Positions 55,115 to 62,281 of a stretch of 64,000 nt of DNA are shown piece after piece (position 1 is the stretch's first letter; every line of letters begins with the position of its first letter). Source of the stretch: Viridibacillus arenosi (GTDB taxonomy: Bacteria; Bacillota; Bacilli; Bacillales_A; Planococcaceae). The notes under the pieces are model-generated. The model was given only the letters and a program-made list of their open reading frames with translations, had not been told where the DNA came from and did no database searches. A program made the translations under genes and the position numbers. The DNA lies in NCBI RefSeq assembly GCF_001955655.1, contig NZ_MSPW01000001.1:733645-797644 (forward strand). Reading direction: 5' to 3'.

Positions 55115-55261
55115 TATCTATTAGCTCACCAAACATATAGCTATTCACTTCAGTAAACCCTTAAACTTCAAGGGCTTCTCCTATAACTAAAATGGAAATA
55201 AGCGCTGACCCTTGCTAGGATCAACGCATCTCGTTAGTAATAATCGAAAAATATTTACCTT

Positions 55262-56323
55262 CTAAGGTAGAGTTACTGTAAAGCTTTTAAATTCAATGTC
55301 CGTTTCATTAAAAGGTTGAATATTTGTTTTTGTTTCATTGCCTTTAAGGTCAACTTCCACACTAGTTCCTCCTTGGTGGAAATTAATATATGGTATAACT
55401 GTCAATGTTTTTGCATTATCTGTGATTGGGTCTATTAGTAGGCTACCTGTTAATTCTTCCTTTCCATCGACATTTTGAATTTGACTACCACCCGAATGTG
55501 ATATAAGTTCGTTTCCTTTATCATCAATCACTTTGAAATCTAGGTACCCATTAGTTAAATAATTTATTTTTTCTGTGTCTGCATTAAAGTTAAAACGTAA
55601 GCCGGCTGCGCTTATTTCTAAATCAGAAACTGTTAAATTAATGTCTTCTACAGTTTGACTATGGTTAATAGTTAGATATTCTACTTCTGTTTTCATGCTA
55701 ACAGGAGTAGAAAAATCCCACTGCTTACCGTCAACACTTGTAAAGTTTACACCTAGAGTAAACGCTTCAGGCAAATCATCTAAAGAATCTATGTTAATTA
55801 TTCCTGTTCTGTGTGTAGGTGATATTTTGGTTTCACTATAAGTACTGGCATTTGAAAAAGCTTGTCCATTTATTTTAATTTCAGGCCCGGATGATAAATA
55901 GGATTTTTCAATAATGTTCTCTGATATGATTGAAAATCCAATTGTAAAACGTGTCCCATCATAGAAAACTTCATCAAGTGTAATTGATGTTCCTCCAGTA
56001 TTTTTCGTATCCCCTATTAAATTTGTTAATCCTTGCTCATGAACTTTCTCTAGACCAGGATCTCCAGACTCACTAAACACAGCACCTATTATTGGTATTT
56101 TCGAAACGATATTAGCCATAGCAGGAGAGACAGTTGCGGAACTAACAAACAGAATAGATGCTACTGCAACTGAACTTAAGCCATATACCATCTTCATTCT
56201 CAAAGACTTTTTTCCCCTTTGATGGTTCTCATGAATCGTTTTTGAAATAATTGCGTCCAATTTATCAAATGGAACGTGAATGTTATCAATTTCTTCTTTA
56301 AACGATGGAATTTTGTCTGTCAT
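55262..56323 (-). CDS. DUF4179 anti-sigma-type membrane protein
   Basis: A 353-residue protein. A cytosolic N-terminus of about 40 residues (VPFDKLDAIISKTIHE) is followed by one membrane helix (about 46-70) and an extracellular beta-rich domain of about 280 residues, with the block NIVSKIPIIGAVFSESGD just after the helix. This DUF4179 (plus DUF5643-like) layout is typical of regulators paired with ECF sigma factors. Its start overlaps the sigma gene end by 26 bp. It should hold the sigma factor at the membrane until a signal arrives. AAAGGGGG precedes the ATG. Confidence 0.87.
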   Translation of the reverse strand: MTDKIPSFKEEIDNIHVPFDKLDAIISKTIHENHQRGKKSLRMKMVYGLSSVAVASILFVSSATVSPAMANIVSKIPIIGAVFSESGDPGLEKVHEQGLTNLIGDTKNTGGTSITLDEVFYDGTRFTIGFSIISENIIEKSYLSSGPEIKINGQAFSNASTYSETKISPTHRTGIINIDSLDDLPEAFTLGVNFTSVDGKQWDFSTPVSMKTEVEYLTINHSQTVEDINLTVSDLEISAAGLRFNFNADTEKINYLTNGYLDFKVIDDKGNELISHSGGSQIQNVDGKEELTGSLLIDPITDNAKTLTVIPYINFHQGGTSVEVDLKGNETKTNIQPFNETDIEFKSFTVTLP

Positions 56324-56846
56324 CGCAATAAACCCCCTTTAATTTTGTTCTTAATAGATCTAATCCACGACGAATATTTGTCTTCACAGTACCTTCGGGG
56401 CAATCAAGAAACGCTGCAATTTGCTTAACTGTATAATCTTGATAAAAACGCAGTAGCAAGACCGTTTTATACTTTTCCTCAATTTCTTCCATTGCTTGAA
56501 GAAGGTCAAGATGTTCCTCAGTTCGAAGATGCTCTGTATTCTCAATCTGATCAAAGATTTCATTATTAATTGAAACAAGCTTTTGTTTCTTCTTTAAAGT
56601 TGCAATAGCTGTGTTAATTAAAATTCTCATTAACCACGTTGAAAAATAATCGTTATTTTTCAATGTATTAATTGAATTTAAAGCTTTATATAGGCTTTCT
56701 TGAAACACTTCAAGCGCATCATCTTCATTTCGCATATACATATAAGCCATTCTGTACATTTTTTCTTTTTCTTCGTGTATTAGCATTTGAAATGCCTCGG
56801 AATCGCCTTTTTTAGCACGCTTTACTAACTTTGATTTTATCTCCAA
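56298..56846 (-). CDS. ECF-type RNA polymerase sigma factor
   Basis: A 182-residue sigma-70 family protein with region 2 (YRMAYMYMRNEDDALEVFQE, TWLMRILINTA) and region 4 (KYKTVLLLRFYQDYTVKQIA, CPEGTVKTNIRRGL). It directs transcription of a stress regulon, probably including its own operon. The start is TTG with AAAGGAGG 8 bases upstream. It is paired with the overlapping DUF4179 anti-sigma gene. It is the intact counterpart of the broken ECF pair at 46980-47299. Confidence 0.92.
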   Translation of the reverse strand: MEIKSKLVKRAKKGDSEAFQMLIHEEKEKMYRMAYMYMRNEDDALEVFQESLYKALNSINTLKNNDYFSTWLMRILINTAIATLKKKQKLVSINNEIFDQIENTEHLRTEEHLDLLQAMEEIEEKYKTVLLLRFYQDYTVKQIAAFLDCPEGTVKTNIRRGLDLLRTKLKGVYCDDRQNSIV

Positions 56847-57053
56847 TTAACAAACCTCCTTTCCTCTTATACTTATTAGAGAAATTGGAGCACCAAAACG
56901 ATTCAAATTTATTTGAAATATATACAAAAAAATCGGCCTCCATCTATTCTGGAAGCCGTAATCCGATTAAAAACTAATTATATATAAAATAAGTACATAA
57001 TCATACAATACCTTTAAATTAAGGTAAAGACTGAATTTACTCAAAGGTATCTA

Positions 57054-57126
57054 TTCCACAATCTGGCCCGATTGTTGAACACAAGTTAAACAACGCTATT
57101 GAACTAACCTGCCCCGTTAGTTCAAG
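57054..57126. repeat. Palindromic repeats, copies J1 and J2
   Basis: J1 (57054-57079): TTCCACAATCTGGCCCGATTGTTGAA (arms ACAAT/ATTGT). J2 (57098-57126): ATTGAACTAACCTGCC and CCGTTAGTTCAAG. Both lie upstream of the ECF sigma gene. Confidence 0.8.
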
Positions 57127-57249
57127 TACATTTTTTCACAATCTTTATCGTGATTTACTTACATATCTAATTTTGCCAAGAGCAACACCCGAAAGTGTGA
57201 TTGTAGTTTTGTTAATAACACGTTCAGTGTCATTACAAAAAAACAAAAA

Positions 57250-57283
57250 GCGTCTAAACCCTTGATATACATGAGTTTAGGCG
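57250..57283. terminator. Terminator-like hairpin
   Basis: Arms GCGTCTAAAC and GTTTAGGCGC (one mismatch) just before the integrase fragment. Confidence 0.5.
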
Positions 57284-57299
57284 CATTATCTTCAATTAA

Positions 57300-57443
57300 A
57301 AATATCAAGTTAATATCCTGCTTCGTGACCAACTTGGTCATAATGATATTAAAACGACTTCTCTTTACACAAATATGGCGAATACAGATAGTCAAAAAAT
57401 ATTGACTAATATGGAACAACGTCATAAAAACATTAATCATTAG
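57300..57443 (+). pseudogene. Tyrosine integrase C-terminal fragment 1
   Basis: In frame: LLRDQLGHNDIKTTSLYTNM, then ANTDSQKIL and stop. This is the last part of a tyrosine recombinase, with the LGH motif and the catalytic Tyr in SLYTN. A TAA sits directly upstream (57297), and nothing of the remaining domain is present. It is homologous to the fragment at 60082. Confidence 0.8.
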
Positions 57444-57462
57444 TTATATTGCTAAAAAAAAG

Positions 57463-57491
57463 AACCATTTTGATGGCCTATCAAAATGGTT
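57463..57491 (-). terminator. Strong minus-strand terminator
   Basis: Perfect 12-bp arms AACCATTTTGAT and ATCAAAATGGTT, followed on the minus strand by CTTTTTTTTAGC. The gene it serves is probably the one at 57798, 300 bp away. Confidence 0.75.
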
Positions 57492-57504
57492 TAGTTTAAA
57501 TCTC

Positions 57505-57576
57505 CTTATTACAAAGCACCCGTTAGTTTAAGAAGAACTGCGACGCTTATTAAACAATCGCACCCGATTGTTTAAT
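57505..57576. repeat. Palindromic repeats, copies K1 and K2
   Basis: K1 (57505-57535): CTTATTACAAAGCACCCG and TTAGTTTAAGAAG. K2 (57546-57576): CTTATTAAACAATCGCACCC and GATTGTTTAAT. Arms differ between the two but each pairs with itself. A further partial copy (TTATTTAACTAATGG) follows at about 57581. Confidence 0.8.
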
Positions 57577-57797
57577 ATCGTTATTTAACTAATGGCCTTT
57601 GAAGTATTCTTATTGAAGCTATGTTTATATACCTTTGCATATAAAGCTGTATAAACAATATTAAAACGATGGTTTCACAGCAGTTCTTGACTTTTTGTGT
57701 ATTTCCAAACTTTCATTTGGGAACGTTATTTAGGTTTGTTTTGTATGCTCTATAAATGCTTATTGAACATTCGTAGATTCATTTATTGCAATCTTAA
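57577..57797. other. Non-coding stretch
   Basis: About 220 bases without a credible gene, AT-rich, between the K repeats and the zinc-ribbon gene stop at 57798. Confidence 0.4.
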
Positions 57798-57986
57798 CTA
57801 ACATTTTTCACAAAGAACACTGTTAGCTGTTCTTGCAATTGCATTATCTAATCTTGATACCAGCATATTTCTTTCAGAAGGCATCGTTATATTAGCTGTA
57901 AAACGTTCACCTTCTTCAATTTTTCTTCCGCAATTAGAACAAGCTAATTGCTTAGATGTAAATGAATCCTTTATCTTATCTAGCAT
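57798..57986 (-). CDS. Small zinc-ribbon protein
   Basis: A 62-residue protein with CSNCGRKIEEGERF in the middle and CEKC at the very end, a C-x2-C...C-x2-C zinc or iron-sulphur site that encloses most of the domain. The ATG at 57986 has AGGAG 9 bases upstream; a GTG three codons earlier is possible. The function is unknown. Similar tiny cysteine proteins are common in Bacillales. Confidence 0.65.
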   Translation of the reverse strand: MLDKIKDSFTSKQLACSNCGRKIEEGERFTANITMPSERNMLVSRLDNAIARTANSVLCEKC

Positions 57987-58146
57987 ATTCACCAACTCCT
58001 AACTCATATTTAAATAACCTCTTTAAATTCCATTATATACCTTGAATGTGTTTTTAACACTAGATTGAAAAAACACTCCCAAAGCGTCGTTTGGTCATAT
58101 TTCTTAACTTAGCGTTGTAAATCCCCATAATTTTGAAGGTACTCCT

Positions 58147-58178
58147 TGTTGCACTAAACTGCCCCGTTAGTTGAAGAG
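58147..58178. repeat. Palindromic repeat, copy L
   Basis: TTGTTGCACTAAACTGCCCC and GTTAGTTGAAGAG; arms pair apart from one position. It lies between two small minus-strand genes. Confidence 0.75.
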
Positions 58179-58223
58179 TGAAACTTTGACAAATAATACA
58201 GATGGTATTATTCTTGTACCTTT

Positions 58224-58442
58224 TTAACCAATCCGATTGTATGTACTATTTTTTAAATCAAAAATTGCAAAAGAACCACATATGAAGACCCCTAAAATCA
58301 TTATTGCTGTAAAAAACCAACCTTCTCCCCAAGTAACTATCAAAGAATATAAACATCCCAAAGCAACAGCTAATGAACCATATTTCGTTCTCCATTTTTC
58401 TAGTTTCGATTGTTTTTTTTCTTCCAAAGTTTTCTTCCCCAA
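58224..58442 (-). CDS. Small two-helix membrane protein
   Basis: Up to 72 residues. A charged start (KKTLEEKKQSKLEKWRTKY) is followed by two membrane helices (about 23-40 and 43-62). The frame opens at a TTG with no spaced ribosome binding site. A second TTG four codons later has GGGGAAG 6 bases upstream and may be the true start. Resembles small immunity-type membrane proteins in form only. Confidence 0.5.
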   Translation of the reverse strand: MGKKTLEEKKQSKLEKWRTKYGSLAVALGCLYSLIVTWGEGWFFTAIMILGVFICGSFAIFDLKNSTYNRIG

Positions 58443-58471
58443 TCCTGGTTGTTAGCACAATAGCGGTTGCT

Positions 58472-58507
58472 CTTACTGAACAAACGCACCCCATTAGTTC
58501 AATAAGA
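58472..58507. repeat. Palindromic repeat, copy M
   Basis: CTTACTGAACAAACGCACCC and CATTAGTTCAATAAG. It overlaps the end of the GNAT gene and supplies its last codon and TGA stop. Confidence 0.85.
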
Positions 58508-59017
58508 CGAAATATTCAAAGCATAATAAACGAAACTTAACCTCTGACCATTCATTTCGAATTCTTCACTACTAGTACCTATTCTCTCAAATCCATTTTT
58601 CTCTAAAATTCTTTGGGATGCTATGTTATTAGTTGTTGTTTTGGCTTTGATCTGTTTTACGTCTTCGTTAGTTACTGTTTCTACTAATATTTTCAATGCT
58701 TTATTAGCAATTCCTTTACCAGTATGTGCTTTCCCCACCCTATAACCGAGGTAACCGATTTTATCAGATTCATCAATATCCACTAAATTTATTCTTCCTA
58801 GAATTGAGCTATCTTTATCTTTAATTAAATAGAAATATGAACCTCCTTTAACTTGTTCTTCAAGTAAAGTTTCATGTCTTTTTTTAAAAGTCTCAGGGTT
58901 ATAGTATTCATCTCCACGCGTCGGAACCATTTCCTCGAAATAAATTCTGTTTTCAAGTTCAAAATTAAACAAATCTTCTGCGTCTGTCATATGTAATTTT
59001 TCAATAAATATATTCAT
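58499..59017 (-). CDS. GNAT-family N-acetyltransferase (RimJ/RimL type)
   Basis: A 172-residue acetyltransferase with the GNAT core: ILGRINLVDID, IGYLGYRVGKAHTGKGIA (acetyl-CoA loop, about residues 86-103) and NNIASQRILEKNGFERIG. Substrates of this group include ribosomal protein N-termini and amino compounds; none is indicated here. The last residues and stop lie inside repeat copy M, so the natural C-terminus may have been changed by it. An ATG begins the frame (MNIFIEKLHMTD). Confidence 0.87.
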   Translation of the reverse strand: MNIFIEKLHMTDAEDLFNFELENRIYFEEMVPTRGDEYYNPETFKKRHETLLEEQVKGGSYFYLIKDKDSSILGRINLVDIDESDKIGYLGYRVGKAHTGKGIANKALKILVETVTNEDVKQIKAKTTTNNIASQRILEKNGFERIGTSSEEFEMNGQRLSFVYYALNISSY

Positions 59018-59047
59018 TTATACAAACCACCATTCAATTTTAATAGA

Positions 59048-59085
59048 TTTCTTCTTCAACTAAACTGCCCCGTTAGTTGAAGAAA
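59048..59085. repeat. Palindromic repeat, copy N
   Basis: TTTCTTCTTCAACTAAACTG and CCCCGTTAGTTGAAGAAA, arms of about 12 bp. It lies between the GNAT start and the next gene's stop. Confidence 0.85.
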
Positions 59086-59107
59086 CTGACTTGTTATTTT
59101 CCTCTAC

Positions 59108-59392
59108 TTAGCTGTTTAGAGACTTTTTAGTAAACAAACCAATAATGATAATAATAATACCGTTAACAGCAAATAAGAAACTATATGATACCATTAAAAT
59201 TCCAGTTCCAAATCCACCAGGGTCAAAGGGACTCACACTTATACCTGTAATAAAAAAGACTAAGGGCGTCAAAAGCAAGATAATTATTCCAGCCCAAATT
59301 CTTTTCTTTTTATTTTTTCCAGAAATTTTGAAAGCAATGAAGTTTGATAGACATAGTGCAATCACGATTATTAAAAGAAATATAACCTCTAT
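59108..59392 (-). CDS. Small three-helix membrane protein with apparent ATA start
   Basis: About 94 residues with three hydrophobic helices (about 2-18, 30-47 and 66-85) and a KNKKKR basic turn. With ordinary start codons the frame opens only at GTG 59365, which lacks a ribosome binding site and cuts the first helix. In the same frame, ATA at 59392-59390 has AAAAGGAG exactly 8 bases upstream and gives the natural start (M)EVIFLLIIVIALCL. Either a rare ATA start is used or the start codon has mutated. Confidence 0.6.
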   Translation of the reverse strand: MEVIFLLIIVIALCLSNFIAFKISGKNKKKRIWAGIIILLLTPLVFFITGISVSPFDPGGFGTGILMVSYSFLFAVNGIIIIIIGLFTKKSLNS

Positions 59393-59421
59393 TTAAACCA
59401 CTCCTTTTCTGAATTTTAACA

Positions 59422-59450
59422 AAAGTAACCTGCCCCGTTAGTTTAAGTAA
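59422..59450. repeat. Palindromic repeat, copy O
   Basis: AAAGTAACCTGCCCC and GTTAGTTTAAGTAA; the left arm is partly lost. Confidence 0.7.
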
Positions 59451-59541
59451 ATTTCTACACAATCTTTATAGAGATTTTAATCGAACTTTACAAATTATCA
59501 ATCTATATAATAAATAATCAATCTTTTTTACAAAGCTACAG

Positions 59542-59814
59542 CTATTTACCTTTCCTTTTTATTATTTTTAATACAGAGTTTCCTATTAAAATCGCTAATA
59601 TAAAGCTCCATACATAAAAGCTTAATTTATCAGGTAAAAATTTTAATACCCATATAGACATCATAATCGTTGAAATCGTAAGGTAATTGATTCTTTCCTC
59701 ATACTCAAATTTCTTTAAATTACTAACGAGAATTATATAACCGATTGGAGGAGTTATTACACAGAAAAAATATAACGATCCTTTTTTTAAATACCATGGT
59801 AATTTATTTCGCAA
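59542..59814 (-). CDS. Small three-helix membrane protein
   Basis: About 90 residues with three membrane helices (about 14-32, 46-62 and 66-80) and a basic C-terminus (KIIKRKGK). The TTG at 59814 (MRNKLPWYLKKG) has GGAAGG 6 bases upstream and was preferred over the frame opening at 59832. The family is unknown. It stands in a series of orphan small membrane genes separated by palindromic repeats. Confidence 0.55.
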   Translation of the reverse strand: MRNKLPWYLKKGSLYFFCVITPPIGYIILVSNLKKFEYEERINYLTISTIMMSIWVLKFLPDKLSFYVWSFILAILIGNSVLKIIKRKGK

Positions 59815-59970
59815 AATCTTCCTTCCTTCCAAACCGACTTTTTTTGGGGCCCTATTAATTCGATTTCTCTTTTATATTAACTGTAACACTATTCTATATA
59901 ATTAATATTAAACTGTATTACTTCTTTTTCTTCGTCCATGTATCTCTATTGTTAAATGATAAAACAAACA

Positions 59971-60006
59971 CCTTATTGAACTAACCTGCCCCGTTAGTTT
60001 AAGTAC
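59971..60006. repeat. Palindromic repeat, copy P (last copy seen)
   Basis: CCTTATTGAACTAACCTGCC and CCGTTAGTTTAAGTAC. No further copies were noticed between here and 64000. Confidence 0.8.
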
Positions 60007-60081
60007 ATTCTTTCACAATCTCAATATTGATAGTAACAAAAATCCCCAATATAAAATCAAGCTTTTTTACAAATCTACACT

Positions 60082-60195
60082 TTATTCAAACTCGGCCATA
60101 ATGATATTAAAACGACTTCTCTATACACCAATATGGCTAATACAGATAGCCAAAAAGTTTTGGATAAGATGGAACTAAAACGTACAAATATTTAA
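60082..60195 (+). pseudogene. Tyrosine integrase C-terminal fragment 2
   Basis: In frame: LFKLGHNDIKTTSLYTNM, then ANTDSQKVLDKME and stop. It is the same C-terminal segment as the fragment at 57300, about 80% identical at the DNA level over its length by eye. Both keep the catalytic Tyr but nothing else of the enzyme. Confidence 0.8.
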
Positions 60196-60425
60196 TGTGA
60201 ATAGTAGGGGTTTCCACCACTAATTGTCCATGATGGTCCTGTCCCTCTTGCAGCTTTTTTTATAGTCCATTATTTAAAGTATATAAGAGACATGGGGAAA
60301 AATATGCAATTAGATTTGCTTAACTCAAACGTAACATAAATTATTGATTCTTGATTTAATCCTGGTATCCATCTATTTTCGAACAATTAGTTTCTCAAAA
60401 CTATAATATGATTAGTATTAATAAA
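60196..60425. other. Non-coding stretch
   Basis: About 230 bases between the integrase fragment and the terminator at 60434 with no credible gene on either strand. Confidence 0.4.
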
Positions 60426-60427
60426 GA

Positions 60428-60475
60428 CAAAAATAGTCCTGGTTCTTATAATTTACATAAGACCAGGACTTATTT
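60428..60475 (-). terminator. Terminator after the 66-residue membrane gene
   Basis: Arms AGTCCTGGTTCTTAT and ATAAGACCAGGACT around a short AT loop, with an ATTTTTG tail on the minus strand. Confidence 0.8.
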
Positions 60476-60540
60476 TGTTAGAACATAAAACTACATGTTA
60501 TATTTTTAAATTACTCATGAAAACTTGTTATTCTATTTAT

Positions 60541-60741
60541 TTAGAATGAAAAAAGCGGTTCATAAGGGAAAAAGAAGACATATATGATGAATGTAGCAAC
60601 ACCACCGATAATTGTAGCTATTAATAATAGTACAAAAACAAATCTACTACTCTTCTTCGTCCCACCGTATATTAAAAGTACATTATATAACCCTATTAGT
60701 GATAGTGTTCCTAAAACAAGAAAAAGTAATCGTATTATCAT
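60541..60741 (-). CDS. Small membrane protein, immunity-like partner of upstream gene
   Basis: A 66-residue protein with two membrane helices (about 3-24 and 35-58). It begins 13 bp after the stop of the gene at 60755. The ribosome binding site (GAGGA) overlaps that stop codon (TGAGGA), so the two are coupled. The pairing of a basic protein with a following tiny membrane protein is like toxin-immunity pairs; no family was recognised. Confidence 0.55.
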   Translation of the reverse strand: MIIRLLFLVLGTLSLIGLYNVLLIYGGTKKSSRFVFVLLLIATIIGGVATFIIYVFFFPYEPLFSF

Positions 60742-60754
60742 TTTTTATTTATCC

Positions 60755-61081
60755 TCACCATAGTTTCATATATTCGTAGGATACTTTAGGTCCCCACCAA
60801 CCGTATGCTTTAGCTTTCTTATCATATGTTTTAAAATACCTTCTCATAATACGTACTACCATGCCACCTACTGTAAAATCAATTGCAATGGTAAATGTAT
60901 TGGCCATAGAGGCTATAATTGCTCTACGAGCTTTCTTATTAACTCCCATCCTAGATAAAGCTGTATCTGTTGTATCCGTAACTACTCTTATTGATGCCGT
61001 TCCCATTCTTCTTGTAATTTGACTGTGGTTTCTTGACTTTAATAGCAATTGGACTGCTCTTCCTGCAGGTATCAAGCTCAT
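60755..61081 (-). CDS. Toxin-tail-like fragment, basic protein
   Basis: A 108-residue strongly basic protein. It has the PAGRAVQLLLKS start, an AIIASMANTFTIAIDFTVGG amphipathic or hydrophobic middle, and the end GWWGPKVSYEYMKLW. The ATG has no ribosome binding site, so it probably is the 3' end of a longer gene cut off upstream, where DNA related to the HipA gene begins. Its tail (WG-x-x-VSY-x-Y) resembles that of the fragment at 62282, which also precedes a tiny membrane gene. A polymorphic-toxin C-terminus is suspected. Confidence 0.45.
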   Translation of the reverse strand: MSLIPAGRAVQLLLKSRNHSQITRRMGTASIRVVTDTTDTALSRMGVNKKARRAIIASMANTFTIAIDFTVGGMVVRIMRRYFKTYDKKAKAYGWWGPKVSYEYMKLW

Positions 61082-61235
61082 TGCACTAAGTTATGAACGT
61101 CAGATGTTCAAAGCTTGTGTTCTTTTTTGTTCTTACTCATTAATTGTCTTTTCTAACAGAATAAGTGCTTCAGTAATTTTGTCTTTTCTTTTCACTTCTA
61201 TAAAAGATAACGCCATAAGAAGAACAACTTTCCGT

Positions 61236-61420
61236 GCGGTAATCGATGCTGCACTATATAATAAACTATACTCATATAAAATTGGATGTGATGAAATGGA
61301 AACAATTCATATTCCTATCGCCGCTGAACTTCTTATTAGTACTTACAGTAAAGGCGTGGTGAACAATTTGAGGGCTTTTATTCACTCGATTAGAGTCAAA
61401 AAAATTAACAAATATTGATC
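61236..61420 (+). pseudogene. Decayed, internally deleted copy of the HipA-like gene
   Basis: The frame METIHIPIAAELLISTYSKG matches the first 20 codons of the HipA-like gene at 62949. It then jumps to sequence matching that gene near 63166 (GTGAACAATTTG, ATTCACTCGATT) before degenerating. The preceding 60 bases (GCACTATATAATAA, CTCATATAAAATT, GGATGTGATGAA) also match the leader of the intact copy. An ancient tandem duplicate with about 150 bases deleted. Confidence 0.8.
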
Positions 61421-61540
61421 AACGTCGTAAAAACGTTGTGGTTATATAATGAAAATTAAAAAGATTATTTCCTTCTATATATCTAAAGCAATCATTATTT
61501 GTACTATTAATATAATTTGTCCGTACATGCTTTATTTATT

Positions 61541-61858
61541 CTATGAAGTTATTAATAAAACAACACTAATTAAGATCCATAAGGTTCCCCAAATGATTGC
61601 ACGCTTCAAACTAACTAGTGAAGATATAAAATTCAGGAATAATATACATAGTATCAATACGAAGAAACCACGAAGTATATTCGATAATCCATCTTGTTTA
61701 TCTATAAAAATACTAACCAACAACAGAATTCCAATAATTAAAACTAAACTTAAACTTAACTTCTGAAAAAGTCTATTTTTAAAGATTTTTTCAAATGAAA
61801 AAGCAATAGCAATGATTATCAATAAGGTAACGCTCGTATAAAATAAAAATTCACTCAT
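61541..61858 (-). CDS. Small four-helix membrane protein
   Basis: A 105-residue protein with four hydrophobic helices (about 5-22, 33-50, 60-76 and 83-103) and few charges. The ATG at 61858 (MSEFLFYTS) has AAGGGTG 6 bases upstream; a GTG three codons earlier is less likely. The family was not recognised. In form and setting it fits an orphan immunity or transporter-like gene. Confidence 0.55.
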   Translation of the reverse strand: MSEFLFYTSVTLLIIIAIAFSFEKIFKNRLFQKLSLSLVLIIGILLLVSIFIDKQDGLSNILRGFFVLILCILFLNFISSLVSLKRAIIWGTLWILISVVLLITS

Positions 61859-61938
61859 TTTTTTCACCCTTAATAAAATGTTATATATTCATAATCTTTC
61901 TTTGTTCAAAAAAAGTAGAATTGCTTAATAAGTTTATT

Positions 61939-61958
61939 AAAAATGGTTAACCATTTTT
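61939..61958. repeat. Perfect 20-bp palindrome
   Basis: AAAAATGGTTAACCATTTTT, followed by a similar AGTTAACCGTTT. It is about 40 bp downstream of the gene at 61997 and may act as its terminator. Confidence 0.55.
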
Positions 61959-61996
61959 AATAGTTAACCGTTTAGCTGCTCATTAGCATTTATTTT

Positions 61997-62269
61997 TCAT
62001 CCCAAAGTAAATAGAACAATAAATACAGCAATTACAAGACAAATCACAAAAATTATCTTTTTATTCTTAATGTGGTTAAAATAGTCATTCAAATTACCAA
62101 CAATCAGTAATAGACAAACAAATAAAAAAGCTAAGAGAACCTTTGTTGATAAATTAACAGAGATTATTATTGGTTCATCAGCTATCGCCAAAATCCCAAC
62201 AAATATAATTAAAGTAGACACACCCAAATAAATTAGTATTGAATATAAAAGTTGTAATTGTTTATGCAT
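61997..62269 (-). CDS. Small three-helix membrane protein, immunity-like
   Basis: A 90-residue protein with three membrane helices (about 8-28, 42-58 and 72-89). The ATG has AGAGGGA 8 bases upstream, and the start lies 12 bp after the stop of a toxin-tail-like fragment (62282). This repeats the arrangement of 60755/60541 and suggests a coupled immunity gene. The family was not recognised. Confidence 0.55.
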   Translation of the reverse strand: MHKQLQLLYSILIYLGVSTLIIFVGILAIADEPIIISVNLSTKVLLAFLFVCLLLIVGNLNDYFNHIKNKKIIFVICLVIAVFIVLFTLG

Positions 62270-62281
62270 TAAAATCCCTCT

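Noticed and set aside
57159..57440. 93-codon open frame on the minus strand
   Set aside because: It is the reverse complement of the integrase C-terminal fragment and the hairpin before it; no ribosome binding site and no protein-like composition.
46045..60006. CRISPR array
   Set aside because: Repeats are palindromic and irregularly spaced from under 100 bp to several kb, with genes in between and no cas genes.
46045..60006. Integron attC sites
   Set aside because: The arms (AACTAAC/GTTAGTT) only partly fit the attC consensus GTTRRRY, there are no L-box pairs, and no IntI-type integrase is present. The cassette-like layout is kept as an observation only.
61104..61418. 104-codon plus-strand frame
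   Set aside because: Only its last part is meaningful, as the decayed HipA-like copy; the rest is low-complexity and out of frame with any domain.
61449..61766. 105-codon plus-strand frame
   Set aside because: Antisense to the four-helix membrane gene at 61541-61858, which has a ribosome binding site and clear helices.
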